A DNA stretch of 34,320 bases from Cyclobacteriaceae bacterium (GCA_015492915.1 WGED01000695.1:1-34320), one strand, 5' to 3'. Positions 1 to 9,512 are shown, numbered from the stretch's first letter. Notes: a model not told the origin generated them from the sequence alone. Made by a program: numbers and translations.

Positions 1-81
1 GTTTCAGTGAAATATACCGGTTCGCAAGATAATCAAATTGAAAGGGTTTCTCTTATTGTCGTTATCGACAATTCCCGTTAA
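1..81 (+). CDS. C-terminal fragment of an unidentified protein (cut by window start)
   Basis: Frame 1 is open from the first base for 26 codons and stops at TAA 79-81. The fragment has a plausible amphipathic, beta-strand-like end (SLIVVIDNSR at the C-terminus). It converges on the glycosyltransferase that ends at 100, leaving 18 bp between stops, a spacing typical of two real genes. Too little remains to name a family. The other two plus frames and the minus strand give nothing better over these bases. This is an inference from frame and context only. Confidence 0.4.
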   Translation, partial: VSVKYTGSQDNQIERVSLIVVIDNSR

Positions 82-99
82 GCCATTTCAGGATCATCA

Positions 100-1203
100 T
101 CATGAAATTTTAACTCCTTTTTCCTGTAATTTTTCTTTAAATAATTGTTCAATCTGATCGATCATTTTTTCAACAGAAAAAGATGATTTAATCCTGGCAA
201 ATCCATTTTTTATCATTGCAGTCTGAAGCTCAGGGTTTGACAAAACATATTTGATGCCATCATAGAGTGCCTGCGGATTTTCCGGTTCAACAATATATCC
301 GTGTTTTTCATGCTCGATCAGTTCTCCGCGAACACCCATCACATCCGTTGTCACGCAAGCTGTCTCTACCGACATGGCCTCACGCAATACGTTGGTCATG
401 CTCTCATATCTGGAAGAAAGAACAAACAGATCGGCTGCTTTCATGATCGGCAGCACATCTTTTCTAAATCCAATAAATTGTATATAATCATCAACCTGTA
501 ACTTTTTTGCCATCTTTTTCAGTTCATCTTCAAGCGGTCCCTCTCCTACAACGATAAACCTCCAGTCATCACCATTGTCCTTAGCCTTTTTAGCTGCCTG
601 AATCAAAATATCAAAACCTTTTTGCCGTGCGACGCGTCCTACTGCCACCATTACTTTCGAACTTTGCGGCAGATTAAACATTGCTTTCAGATCAATGTCA
701 TCTACATCGCCAATAAACTCGAAACCATCATGAATGGGATGAATAAAATCATCTTTAAAATACCCGTACCTCATGTAAATATCCTTCAAGGCAAAAGTGT
801 TTGTGATGATCCCATCGATATATTTCGTATAAGCCAGTTTGTGGTAGAATTTTTTCTTTATGATATCCAGGCCGCTTCTGGCAAGGATTAATGGCACACC
901 GGCAATTTTTGCTGCCAGACAGCCTATCTTCACATCTCTTGTCTGCACGCCAATAAACACATCGATTTTTTCTTTTTTCAGAAACCTGACCAGTTTTGGA
1001 ATTTTCCAAAATGCTACATCAGCATGAAGATCAAAAGGATATATATCAAGGCCGTTCTCAATGGCACGTTGCTCAACGACTGATCCCGGGCGGCTTGAAA
1101 TGATTGCATGGTGGCCTCGCTTTTTCATGAGCCGACCAACTTGTACCACCCATCGCTCACAGCCACCCCACACGGGCATCGTGTTCAGAAAAAATATACG
1201 CAT
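100..1203 (-). CDS. Glycosyltransferase family 4 (GT-B fold)
   Basis: A 367-residue cytoplasmic enzyme that would transfer a sugar from a nucleotide-sugar donor onto a lipid or glycan acceptor, probably in surface polysaccharide or glycolipid synthesis. The N-terminal acceptor half opens with a Rossmann strand (MRIFFLNTMPVWGG). The C-terminal donor half starts near residue 185 with VAVGRVARQKGFDILIQA. It carries the retaining GT4 EX7E motif: the E of SRYES and the E of REAM, seven residues apart near residues 265-273. The length is normal for GT4. No polysaccharide cluster is visible on this side, so substrate and pathway are unknown. The ATG has no clear Shine-Dalgarno, as usual in this phylum. 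It lies 111 bp downstream of trkH on the same strand and may be a separate unit. Confidence 0.9.
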   Translation of the reverse strand: MRIFFLNTMPVWGGCERWVVQVGRLMKKRGHHAIISSRPGSVVEQRAIENGLDIYPFDLHADVAFWKIPKLVRFLKKEKIDVFIGVQTRDVKIGCLAAKIAGVPLILARSGLDIIKKKFYHKLAYTKYIDGIITNTFALKDIYMRYGYFKDDFIHPIHDGFEFIGDVDDIDLKAMFNLPQSSKVMVAVGRVARQKGFDILIQAAKKAKDNGDDWRFIVVGEGPLEDELKKMAKKLQVDDYIQFIGFRKDVLPIMKAADLFVLSSRYESMTNVLREAMSVETACVTTDVMGVRGELIEHEKHGYIVEPENPQALYDGIKYVLSNPELQTAMIKNGFARIKSSFSVEKMIDQIEQLFKEKLQEKGVKIS

Positions 1204-1314
1204 TCTCTTTGCTGGTTTATTTTAATGTATCGTATTTTACTGGTAATCAATGATTTGGTTAGGTACAAACCAATTCAATGTTATTTATGTTTGTTCTATG
1301 GTGCTGTGTTCTTT

Positions 1315-2772
1315 TTAATGCCTCCTCCAATAAAACGGTGTCAATAATATCAATACGGTAAATAATTCCAGTCTGCCGAGCAACATCAGGAAGGAAAGGA
1401 ACCATTTGCCGGCGGGAGAAATAAAGGCAAAATTATCTACAGGCCCCACGCGACCGATTCCGGGCCCGATATTACCAAGGCATGTAGCCACAGCCCCCAT
1501 GGATGTATTAAAATCATATCCCATGGATGATATGATCACTGACCCTAATGCGAACACCATGAAATAAATAATCATAAAAGCCATGACGTTAAAGGTAATT
1601 TCAGCGGAGACGGCCCTGTTATTAAGGCGCACGGGTAACATGGCCTGCGGGTGAAGCTGACGTCTGAGCTCCAGGATACTGTTTTTAAGTAAAATGATAT
1701 GCCGCACCACTTTTACTCCGCCGGCAGTTGAGCCTGCCGAAGCGCCGATAAACATCAGCATGAAAAACAATACGGTGAGCAATGGCTCCCAGCTTGTATA
1801 ATCTGCCGTTACATAACCGGTCGTCGTAATGATAGAGACGAGTTGAAACAGTGAATCTCTGAAAGCTTTTTCGAAACTGCTTTCCGTAAGGTAATACACC
1901 AGTACTGTGACCAGCACGGCAAAACCGGCCGTGAAAAGAAGATAATAACGAAATTCCTCATTATCCCATACTTTTCTGAGGCGACCGTGGAGTGCGAAAT
2001 ATGTCAATGTGAAATTAGTGCCAGCAAGGAACATGAATATGATGATGACATATTGGATGAAAGGGGAAGTGAAATATGCGATACTTGCTTGTTTGGTAGA
2101 AAATCCGCCGGTAGCCATCGTGGTCAGAGAGTGATTAATGGCATCGAAATATGACATTCCGCCTATTTTCAGGAGTACAGCCTCCCCGACGGTGAGCAGC
2201 AGATAGATCAGCCATAACCTCTTGGCTGTATCCGTGATGCGTGGCTTGAGTTTATCAGGGGTGACGCCCGGAGCCTCCGCGACGAATAGCTGCATGCCGC
2301 CGATACCCAACAGTGGCAATATGGCAACTGTAAGAACGATAATGCCCATGCCGCCGATCCACTGGGTGAGGCTGCGCCACATCAGAATTCCTTCACTCAT
2401 CGATTCTATATCATTGAGTATTGAGGCACCGGTAGTCGTAAAACCCGATAACGTCTCAAAAAAAGCATCGGCCATAGTCGGTATCTCACCGCTCAGCAGG
2501 TAAGGGAGTGTGCCAAAGAAAGACATTGTCAGCCAGCCCAGTGTGACGATCAGATAGCCGTCCCGCTTGCTCAGCCCGTTTTTGCTTTTGCTCCTCGTAA
2601 TGAAATAGACGATGGTGCCAATTGCAGAAGTGATCAGGCCTGAATAAAGCAATGCCCGCCATTGCCCGTCGTTGTAGTAAAGAGATACGGCAAGGCAGAG
2701 CAGCATAAATCCCCCGTTGAGCATCAGCAGGATACTGAGAATGGAAAAAATGGCCTTCAGGTTGAGTCTCAT
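1315..2772 (-). CDS. trkH: Trk-type potassium uptake protein, membrane subunit TrkH
   Basis: An inner-membrane K+ translocation subunit of 485 residues with many hydrophobic segments. The four selectivity-filter loops of the TrkH/KtrB/HKT superfamily are visible: TTTGAS at about 112-117, TMATGGFS at 218-225, TTTGYV at 316-321 and CLGNIGPGIG at 431-440. The family hallmark SAGSTAGGVKVVR lies at about 345-357, in the region that forms the intramembrane gate. The C-terminus (LGRLELFTVLILLTP) matches the family end. It lies 74 bp downstream of trkA on the same strand, so the pair very likely forms one transcript and one complex: TrkA binds NAD(H)/ATP in the cytoplasm and gates TrkH. Confidence 0.95.
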   Translation of the reverse strand: MRLNLKAIFSILSILLMLNGGFMLLCLAVSLYYNDGQWRALLYSGLITSAIGTIVYFITRSKSKNGLSKRDGYLIVTLGWLTMSFFGTLPYLLSGEIPTMADAFFETLSGFTTTGASILNDIESMSEGILMWRSLTQWIGGMGIIVLTVAILPLLGIGGMQLFVAEAPGVTPDKLKPRITDTAKRLWLIYLLLTVGEAVLLKIGGMSYFDAINHSLTTMATGGFSTKQASIAYFTSPFIQYVIIIFMFLAGTNFTLTYFALHGRLRKVWDNEEFRYYLLFTAGFAVLVTVLVYYLTESSFEKAFRDSLFQLVSIITTTGYVTADYTSWEPLLTVLFFMLMFIGASAGSTAGGVKVVRHIILLKNSILELRRQLHPQAMLPVRLNNRAVSAEITFNVMAFMIIYFMVFALGSVIISSMGYDFNTSMGAVATCLGNIGPGIGRVGPVDNFAFISPAGKWFLSFLMLLGRLELFTVLILLTPFYWRRH

Positions 2773-2846
2773 GACAGCTAAAAAATTACAGCTTTTTCAT
2801 GGAAACCATTAATGTAGGTAAATCTGTTGTAAACCGGCGCCATAAA

Positions 2847-4187
2847 TCACTTAAAATATTGTTCGACTTCACGAATGGTCTCGGGCAGGCTCAATACCAC
2901 AACCCTGTCTTTGGGCCTGAATTCAAAATCACCGAAAGCCGTATATCCAACACCTTTTCTCACAACTCCGCCGATAATCGCTGTTTTGGGGAAGTTAAGA
3001 TCCTTGATCTTTTTATGATTTATTTTGGAGGTTTCCTTCACCTCAAACTCCATGATTTCGGCATCCACACCGTGAATGCCTGTGAGAGAGATCACATCGC
3101 CCTTCCTGATGTACCTTGAGATAAAATTAGCTGCGATCAGCTTTTTATTGATCATGGTGTCTACGCCGATATTCTGCGATAAATGGATATAATCCATGTT
3201 TTCCACCAAAGCGATGGTTTTCTTTACTCCATAAGTCTTGGCCACGAGGCATGAAATAATATTTGTCTCGGAGTTATTGCTGACAGCGATAAAAGCATCC
3301 ATATCCTCGAGGCCTTCTTCCTTGAGCAAGTCTACACTGGTAAAGTCACCGTTAATCACCAGGGTGTCTCTGAGTTCATCTACGAGCTCCATGCAACGGT
3401 CCTTATTTGCTTCTATCAGCTTGATTCTGTACTTTTTACTCAATCGTCGCGCGGCGTGATATCCGATTTTTGTCCCGCCGAGAATCATCAGGTTTTTAAA
3501 GACGACCTTTTCCTGGCTCGACAGCTCCATCACTTTCTGCACGCCACTCGGTTCGGCAATGAAATAAGCGTGGTCACCGGTCAGAAAAGTTGTGTTGCCA
3601 TGAGGAATGATCGTTTTCCCATTGCGTAAAATGGCCACGGTGATAAAATTCTGATCAGGATTCAGATATGTGGTATCCTTGATACTTTTATTGACAAGCT
3701 GACTATTTTCGCCAATATGAATACCCACCAAGGTGAGCATGCCGTTGTCAAATTCGAAGGTATCGGTAAGGGCGGCTTCCCGCAACAACCTCTTGATTTC
3801 GCGTGCTGCCAGGCTTTCCGGAGAGATCAATTCATCAATACCCACAGTTTTCAGATCGAGCGTCTCTTTGTCGATCAGATATTCCATATTATCGATACGT
3901 GCTATGGTTTTTTTTGCGCCGAGTTTTTTGGCAATGATACACGTGGCAAGGTTGGTCTCCTCGGAAGAGGTAACGGCGATTAACAAATCCGCCTTACTCA
4001 CCGCAGCCGATTTTAAGAATTTATAAGATGTGGAACTTCCTTTTACTGTGTGTACATCGAGGTGGGATGATATATAATTCAATCGTTCCTGATCAAGGTC
4101 AATGACAACGATTTCCTGTCTTTCCTGCGTCAGTTGCTTTGCGAGATGGAACCCTACTTCTCCTGCTCCTGCTATTATAATGTTCAT
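2847..4187 (-). CDS. trkA: Trk potassium transporter regulatory subunit TrkA
   Basis: A cytosolic nucleotide-binding regulator of 446 residues, made of two tandem RCK units (RCK_N plus RCK_C). The first Rossmann domain has GAGEVG at 7-12 followed by an acidic strand end (VIDLD, about 28-32). The second has GGTKIG at 237-242 and LIEANKDR at about 257-264. Two RCK_C segments follow at about 140-215 and 365-446. Length and duplication match full-length TrkA rather than single-domain KtrA. The second loop is GGTKIG rather than GxGxxG, a common degeneracy in the second half. A TAnnTTTG promoter box lies 24 bp upstream of the start, so trkA-trkH probably has its own promoter. Confidence 0.95.
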   Translation of the reverse strand: MNIIIAGAGEVGFHLAKQLTQERQEIVVIDLDQERLNYISSHLDVHTVKGSSTSYKFLKSAAVSKADLLIAVTSSEETNLATCIIAKKLGAKKTIARIDNMEYLIDKETLDLKTVGIDELISPESLAAREIKRLLREAALTDTFEFDNGMLTLVGIHIGENSQLVNKSIKDTTYLNPDQNFITVAILRNGKTIIPHGNTTFLTGDHAYFIAEPSGVQKVMELSSQEKVVFKNLMILGGTKIGYHAARRLSKKYRIKLIEANKDRCMELVDELRDTLVINGDFTSVDLLKEEGLEDMDAFIAVSNNSETNIISCLVAKTYGVKKTIALVENMDYIHLSQNIGVDTMINKKLIAANFISRYIRKGDVISLTGIHGVDAEIMEFEVKETSKINHKKIKDLNFPKTAIIGGVVRKGVGYTAFGDFEFRPKDRVVVLSLPETIREVEQYFK

Positions 4188-4211
4188 TGATAAAAATGAT
4201 CAATTGTGATA

Positions 4212-4247
4212 CAAATATAAATACTGTGGTGTAACAAAATACAACAA
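4212..4247 (-). promoter_or_regulatory. Putative Bacteroidota promoter for trkA-trkH
   Basis: On the minus strand the exact -7 box TATATTTG (TAnnTTTG) lies at 4219-4212. TTG triplets at 4247-4242 lie about 22 bp upstream as a possible -33 element. The predicted start site is near 4205, giving a leader of roughly 18 nt before the trkA ATG. The spacer is at the long end of the reported range, and no experiment supports it. Confidence 0.45.
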
Positions 4248-4277
4248 TTTGATATTTAAATATTCCTGTTTTTCAGA

Positions 4278-5501
4278 TCATTCCATCAGCGGTTGCTCCA
4301 GCAAGGTCCTGTTGTAAGTAAGCCAGAACCCGGCATCGTTGGGAGCTTCCTGAAGATAGAGCGGCCTGGTAATATCAATGGCTGTTTTCTTGTCTATGGG
4401 GGTATAATCCGCTGCATTGATTTTATTGATAAAAAACTCACGAAAAAGGGAGATATCCACCTTCCCGTCCAGGGTCAGCAACTGAAAGTAATTCATATAG
4501 GAGAAATATTTCAGGTACATCTTATCCTGAAATTCCCGGTATTCAACATTGAGCTCAAACAGCTTTTTGGTCTCCAGTCGTTTAGTGACGAAATATGCGT
4601 AATTGAATTTGACGATGGCATAATTATCGGTACGGATGAATAACTGCCCTTTTATTGACACATGAGTAAATTTGAATTTTCTGCCGGTTGAAATATTGAT
4701 GACATATACCTCCTTGCCGTCGATGGTCGTATAGTATTCTATTTTAAAGTCATAATTCCTGTCGGCAAACGTATCGAATACACCTATGAAAGGAACTGCG
4801 GTGATATGGTTTCGTATGGGATTGTGATAATAAAGATTCAGGAATTCATTGCCGCTGTACGAAGACGCCACACCATGCAGCAGAATTTTGGTGGAGTCAT
4901 TCTCATAATCCGTGACATACCCGGTAAGATTGTCAATATAATTACGGCTATAACGTAACTGATTAATCTTGATAAGCGTGCGATCGATAGGTTTTCTGAA
5001 TCCTTTGTCGTCCACTTCGATCACCGCTTCGAGCATACTGACATATTGGTTATTTTTCTTTAAATAATCACGGTAATACCCTTTGAGATTGAATGGCTTT
5101 TTGGGATAATTTCTTGGGATCCTTGCGATGGCTTTAGCAACCACCCGTTTACCCGTAATTTTCTCATCTTTAACAAGAATGTTCTGCAGGTAGCTTACCG
5201 TCGGTTTGAGCAATATATCAAAGCGGTTTTTCCCCTTCAGTTCCTGTACGGCTACTTTGAATGTGGCGTAACCTATGGCTGTGGCACACAATGAATCATT
5301 CAGTACTTTGTCCGGGATATGAAATTCAAATTCGCCCAGGTCATTGGCCACGGTTCCGATGCTCTTGCCGCAGATACCCACGTGCGCAAAACTGACACCT
5401 TCACCCGTTTCCAGATCCGTAACTTTCCCTTTGATGAATAACTGCTGGGCACTGACATTTAAGACCCAGAATAAAAATACCGGCAGCACTGTCCACTTCA
5501 T
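4278..5501 (-). CDS. Exported protein with N-terminal CarboxypepD_reg-like domain
   Basis: A 407-residue envelope protein. A signal peptide (MKWTVLPVFLFWVLNVSAQQ) is followed by a carboxypeptidase-regulatory-like beta-sandwich at about 20-105, with the typical GKVTDLETGEGVSFAHVG and GTVANDLGEFEFHIP strands. The remaining 300 residues are rich in aromatic beta strands and match no enzyme I recognise. In Bacteroidota this architecture is common in outer-membrane-associated proteins outside TonB receptors. I chose the ATG at 5501. A TTG three codons upstream (5510) keeps the frame, but the signal peptide fits the ATG better. A TAnnTTTG-like box (TAATTTTG, 5515-5508) sits only 6 bp before this ATG, so the mRNA may be nearly leaderless. 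It shares the strand of trkA but is separated by a putative trkA promoter. Confidence 0.8.
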   Translation of the reverse strand: MKWTVLPVFLFWVLNVSAQQLFIKGKVTDLETGEGVSFAHVGICGKSIGTVANDLGEFEFHIPDKVLNDSLCATAIGYATFKVAVQELKGKNRFDILLKPTVSYLQNILVKDEKITGKRVVAKAIARIPRNYPKKPFNLKGYYRDYLKKNNQYVSMLEAVIEVDDKGFRKPIDRTLIKINQLRYSRNYIDNLTGYVTDYENDSTKILLHGVASSYSGNEFLNLYYHNPIRNHITAVPFIGVFDTFADRNYDFKIEYYTTIDGKEVYVINISTGRKFKFTHVSIKGQLFIRTDNYAIVKFNYAYFVTKRLETKKLFELNVEYREFQDKMYLKYFSYMNYFQLLTLDGKVDISLFREFFINKINAADYTPIDKKTAIDITRPLYLQEAPNDAGFWLTYNRTLLEQPLME

Positions 5502-5573
5502 GGGCCGCAAAATTAAAAGATTACTACAATTTTATTACCTTAATCCTCAATAGATTTCACCACAAAGCCTGAT

Positions 5574-7502
5574 TTGCGAAAAGAAAAAGTGCGCGATCCA
5601 TTAAAAATATTGAAACAGTATTGGGGATATGATTCCTTCAGAGCCTTACAAAAGGAGATTGTCATGTCCGTGCTCAATAAAAATGACACGGTGGCACTGT
5701 TGCCTACCGGCGGAGGAAAATCGCTTTGCTATCAATTGCCGGCGATGTGTAAGGAAGGCTTGTGCCTGGTTATTTCCCCGCTGATCGCACTGATGAAAGA
5801 CCAGGTGGATGAGTTAAATAAAAGAGGAATAAAAGCGTATGCCATCTACACGGGTTTGACAAACAGAGAAATAGACATTATCCTCGACAATTGCATCTAT
5901 GGAGAAGTAAAGCTTTTGTATGTCTCTCCCGAGCGACTCCGGACGGAAATTTTCAGGGAGCGCGTCAAAAACATGAATGTGAACCTCCTGGCTGTTGATG
6001 AGGCGCATTGTATTTCGCAGTGGGGTTATGATTTCAGGCCGACTTATCTCCAGATTGCCGAATTTCGGGATTCTTACCTCCCGGGAGTCAAGACCATTGC
6101 ACTTACGGCCACAGCCACAGGACAAGTAGTCGATGATATATGTGAGAAACTTTTGCTCCGGGAACCTCGCCGCTACAAGGCCAGTTTTGAAAGGGAAAAT
6201 CTGGCACTGGCAGTGCGCAAGCCTCAACACAAAGAGAGTAAGTTGCTGGAAATTCTCAATAAAGTGCAAGGCCCGGCACTCGTTTACGTACGAAACAGAC
6301 GTAAGGCAAAAGAAATTGCCGCATGGCTCCTCACTCACCATATCTCAGCCGATTATTATCATGCGGGGCTCGGCCATGACCTGAGAGCAAAAAAACAGGA
6401 GTTTTGGCAATCAGGTGATACAAGGGTGATGGTGGCTACAAATGCTTTCGGAATGGGTATCAATAAAGATAATGTCAGGATTGTGATCCACTATGATATT
6501 CCGGACAACCTGGAGGCGTATTACCAGGAAGCGGGTCGTGCCGGCAGGGATGGTAAAAGAGCTTATGCAGTCATTCTTTATCATGAGGGGGACAAGCATC
6601 AGCTTTATCAGAGTTTCGAAAATTCGAACCCTTCGCCTGACTTTATCCGCAGGGTGTACCAGGCACTGGCCAATTATTATAAGATTGCCGTCGGCTCCAA
6701 TATGCTCTCTTATTTTGATTTTGACATCACAGATTTTTGCAACCGGTTTGATTTCTCGGCCCGTGAAGCATATTACGCTATTCAGAGACTGGAAGAGGAG
6801 GGCTTTGTTGAATTGAATGAAAGTTTTTACCACCCTTCAAAAATCTCTTTTAATATCGACAAAACAGAGCTTTACAAATACCTGATTGCCAACGTAGCCC
6901 TGGAGCCGCTTATCAAGACCTTGCTAAGGCTCTACGGGGGCGAATTATTTGGTAATTTCATGCGCATCTCCGAAAATCAGATTGCCCGAGTGCTGAATAT
7001 ACCGTTGGGAAAGGTGAAACACCAACTTGCGGCCCTAAATGAGCAAAAGATTATCACTTATGACAAAATGAGAGACAAGCCCCAGCTCGCGTTTATTACG
7101 CAAAGGTATGATGCGTCTGCATTGCCGCTGGACATCCAGAGACTCAATGAGCGCCGGAAAATTAAAAAGCAAAAACTGGATTCAATGATCCGGTATGTTG
7201 AGGATACAGGACATTGCAGGACCAGATTTATCCTCGGATACTTTGGGGAGAAAAGCTTTGATGACTGTGGACATTGCGATTACTGCATTGAAAAAAGAAG
7301 GACGCTGTCGGAATCCGATCAGGAACGGATCCGGGAGATTGTTCATTACCAGCTTCACAAAGGTCCCATTCTGCCCGACGAGCTCAGCCGGATTTTTGCG
7401 CATCATGAGCAGTCTTTACTTGACGAGATAATTCGGGAAATGAGCGAAAAGGACCTGATCGCCTATGACATGCAGGGGAGGCTGCACTGGAAGCAGCAGT
7501 GA
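5574..7502 (+). CDS. recQ: RecQ-family ATP-dependent DNA helicase (Bacteroidota short type)
   Basis: A 3'-5' superfamily 2 helicase for recombination and replication-fork repair, 642 residues. Walker A (LPTGGGKS) is at 43-50, the DEAH box at 142-145, ALTATAT at about 176-182, and motif VI QEAGRAGRDG at 318-327. Between about 350 and 545 lies a region with helix-turn-helix-like segments. The zinc cluster follows at C548, C565, C568 and C571 (Cx16CxxCxxC). In E. coli RecQ the zinc cluster directly follows the helicase core and precedes the winged helix; here it comes about 200 residues later. I recall this order from other Bacteroidota RecQ proteins. There is no HRDC domain; the end is a short winged-helix-like tail. 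No in-frame ATG precedes motif 0, so the start is TTG 5574 (or GTG 5589). Confidence 0.92.
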   Translation: MRKEKVRDPLKILKQYWGYDSFRALQKEIVMSVLNKNDTVALLPTGGGKSLCYQLPAMCKEGLCLVISPLIALMKDQVDELNKRGIKAYAIYTGLTNREIDIILDNCIYGEVKLLYVSPERLRTEIFRERVKNMNVNLLAVDEAHCISQWGYDFRPTYLQIAEFRDSYLPGVKTIALTATATGQVVDDICEKLLLREPRRYKASFERENLALAVRKPQHKESKLLEILNKVQGPALVYVRNRRKAKEIAAWLLTHHISADYYHAGLGHDLRAKKQEFWQSGDTRVMVATNAFGMGINKDNVRIVIHYDIPDNLEAYYQEAGRAGRDGKRAYAVILYHEGDKHQLYQSFENSNPSPDFIRRVYQALANYYKIAVGSNMLSYFDFDITDFCNRFDFSAREAYYAIQRLEEEGFVELNESFYHPSKISFNIDKTELYKYLIANVALEPLIKTLLRLYGGELFGNFMRISENQIARVLNIPLGKVKHQLAALNEQKIITYDKMRDKPQLAFITQRYDASALPLDIQRLNERRKIKKQKLDSMIRYVEDTGHCRTRFILGYFGEKSFDDCGHCDYCIEKRRTLSESDQERIREIVHYQLHKGPILPDELSRIFAHHEQSLLDEIIREMSEKDLIAYDMQGRLHWKQQ

Positions 7503-7661
7503 TTGATGCTATGGGAAATTGGTTATTTTCATGACCTTGCTGCACTGATGGGATCAGGCAAATGCAGAAGACCGGGGCAGTGTTGAATCAGCGTGCCCAC
7601 ATAATGGGATGAACGTGTTGTTGTTAAATCGGACAGCTTCCAATTTTTAAACAGATCGGAA

Positions 7662-8333
7662 ATGGAAACCCTGGAAAGAAGGCTGGACAGAACAGCCATG
7701 AAAGTCAATTATAAAAGAATTGTGTGGTTTTATGACTTTTGGAGTTGGCTGACCGAAAGTAAGGCAGCAAAATATGTACTGCAATTTGCTGAAATTAAAG
7801 ACGGGGAAACTATCCTGGAAGTGGCCTGCGGAACAGGCGTTGTCTTTAAAGAAATACTGAAAAGAAATCCCCACGGGAAAACTCTAGGTATTGATCTGTC
7901 GCCGGATATGCTCCGGAAGGCAGGAAAGCGATTAAAAAACATGGATAAGGTTGATTTTGAGCTATTGGAAGGCGATGCTCTGGCGCTAGATTTTGGTGAT
8001 AATACATTTGATCTGTTGATCAATAATTTTATGATCGATCTGATGCCTGCCGGTACTTTTGATGAAATAGCGGAAGAATTTTACAGGGTTATTAAACCCG
8101 GCGGAAGGGTAGTGGTTTCGACTTTTTCTTTCGGTAAAAAGAAAATCCATAAGTTTTGGTTTTGGCTTGCCAAAAAATTCCCGGACCTTTTAGCCGGTTG
8201 CCGTCCGGTTTCGTTTAAGGACAATTTAATTAAAGCCGGATTTGAGATTGAAAAGAGTATTGATCTGAGTCAGAACACATTCCCGTCGAAAGTGATAAAA
8301 GCGAGAAAAGCAAAGACTACCAGCGGACAGTAA
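7662..8333 (+). CDS. Class I SAM-dependent methyltransferase (UbiE/Methyltransf_11-like)
   Basis: A 223-residue soluble methyltransferase. SAM-binding motif I is ILEVACGTGVVF at about 51-62. The acidic residue ending strand 2 is in GIDLS (about 76-80), followed by EGDAL (motif II region, about 103-107) and the post-motif RVIKPGGRVVVS. The C-terminal 50 residues are basic and aromatic (KFWFWLAKKFP), which may suit a lipid-linked or membrane-proximal substrate; that is inference. The nearest well-known relatives are UbiE/MenG-type enzymes, but there is no quinone gene nearby, so the substrate is unassigned. A second in-frame ATG at 7698 is an equally possible start. It follows recQ by 159 bp and converges on the oxidoreductase gene. 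Confidence 0.85.
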   Translation: METLERRLDRTAMKVNYKRIVWFYDFWSWLTESKAAKYVLQFAEIKDGETILEVACGTGVVFKEILKRNPHGKTLGIDLSPDMLRKAGKRLKNMDKVDFELLEGDALALDFGDNTFDLLINNFMIDLMPAGTFDEIAEEFYRVIKPGGRVVVSTFSFGKKKIHKFWFWLAKKFPDLLAGCRPVSFKDNLIKAGFEIEKSIDLSQNTFPSKVIKARKAKTTSGQ

Positions 8334-8341
8334 AATTGGCT

Positions 8342-8365
8342 ATGAAAAAATGATGATTTTTTCAT
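8342..8365. terminator. AT-only hairpin, likely bidirectional terminator
   Basis: Perfect 10-bp arms ATGAAAAAAT (8342-8351) and ATTTTTTCAT (8356-8365) flank the loop GATG. It sits in the 40-bp gap between the convergent methyltransferase (stop 8333) and oxidoreductase (stop 8374). The arms contain runs of six A and six T, so transcripts from either side end in a U-rich arm. The weak point is the lack of GC pairs. Confidence 0.5.
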
Positions 8366-8373
8366 GTGCCTGT

Positions 8374-9420
8374 TCATTGCAGGGATATGACACTGCCCGT
8401 CCTGTTGCTCTCGATGGCCGCTTCAATGATTCGTATTACATCGAGCGATTGTTCCGGTTTTACCGCAAGTTCGGTGCTATTACGTATGGCATCATGAATA
8501 TTTTCATAATAAGCCAGATAATCACCGGGGATTGTCTCGATGCGGCCCGTGACATGCAATCCTGAGATCGTGGTGTTCAGTTTACCCCACAGTTTTTTCT
8601 TTTCCATACCCCATTTGGGTCCTCCCGGTAATTTGCCAGCCTTGAGGTCATCTTCCTGCGGGTCGATGCCCCACTTCAGAAAAGACCCTTCCGTGCCGTG
8701 CGCGATATAGCGGGGGCCTTCCTCCCGCACCAGGTAGCTCGATTTCAGATTGACATGAAGGTCATCGTAATTCATGACAATGTCATAAAAATCATCTGCC
8801 TTCCCGCCGGTACGCTGTATGCCGATATAGGCCGACACGCTCTGGGGCAAGCCAAACAAGTCATAGGCCTGATCAATCATGTGTGATCCGAGATTATAAA
8901 CCTGCTCCGCGCCGACAGTGCGCTCTTCTTTCCAGGTATTGGGTTTTATAAAATTTCGATACCGGTCGAAATGCGATTCGAAGGACACGAGCCTGCCAAG
9001 CAGTTGCTCTTCGATCACTTTTTTGACCGTCAGGAAATCACCGTCCCATCGCCGGTTTTGGAATACGCTGATGATTCTCTTTTTCTCTTTTGCCAGGCCG
9101 ATCAATTCTTTTGCCTCAGAAGATTTTATGGTAAAAGGCTTCTCTACGATCACATGCTTTTCTGCCTCCAGCGCCATTTTGCAAAACTCATAATGCGTCA
9201 CATCCGGTGTGTTCACGATAATGAGTTCAATGTCATGATCTTTGAGTAATTCCTCATACGACTCCACGACCCTCACATAAGGATACCGCTCTTTGGAGCC
9301 CTTGTATGATCTTTCAACGATTTTTACGATGTCAAATCCGGGGTGCACATGCAGCAGTGGCGCATGAAAGACCATCCCTGACATTCCGTATGAGGCGATA
9401 CCTGTTTTGATAGGGGACAT
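8374..9420 (-). CDS. Gfo/Idh/MocA-family NAD(P)-dependent oxidoreductase
   Basis: A 348-residue cytosolic dehydrogenase of sugars, inositols or related polyols. The N-terminal Rossmann domain begins GIASYGMSGMVFHAPLL, the variant nucleotide loop seen in the YdgJ/IolW (YvaA) branch. The family EKP motif is at 93-95 (IVEKPF). The C-terminal substrate domain carries NLGSHMIDQ near residue 177, with the catalytic-region His. The length is standard. The likeness to scyllo-inositol dehydrogenase IolW is a family-level guess, since no inositol genes are present. It lies 92 bp downstream of the aldehyde dehydrogenase on the same strand and could be cotranscribed with it. Confidence 0.9.
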   Translation of the reverse strand: MSPIKTGIASYGMSGMVFHAPLLHVHPGFDIVKIVERSYKGSKERYPYVRVVESYEELLKDHDIELIIVNTPDVTHYEFCKMALEAEKHVIVEKPFTIKSSEAKELIGLAKEKKRIISVFQNRRWDGDFLTVKKVIEEQLLGRLVSFESHFDRYRNFIKPNTWKEERTVGAEQVYNLGSHMIDQAYDLFGLPQSVSAYIGIQRTGGKADDFYDIVMNYDDLHVNLKSSYLVREEGPRYIAHGTEGSFLKWGIDPQEDDLKAGKLPGGPKWGMEKKKLWGKLNTTISGLHVTGRIETIPGDYLAYYENIHDAIRNSTELAVKPEQSLDVIRIIEAAIESNRTGSVISLQ

Positions 9421-9512
9421 TTTCTGTCGGTTAATGGTTAAATCGTTTAAAACTCATAAAATTTAAAAAGAATGCGGCCATTTCCATTTTATTAAAAAAC
9501 TTTATAAATCTC

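Noticed and set aside
5814..6341. 175-codon minus-strand ORF inside recQ
   Set aside because: Shadow of the helicase coding frame: no domain, and the recQ motifs run straight through it.
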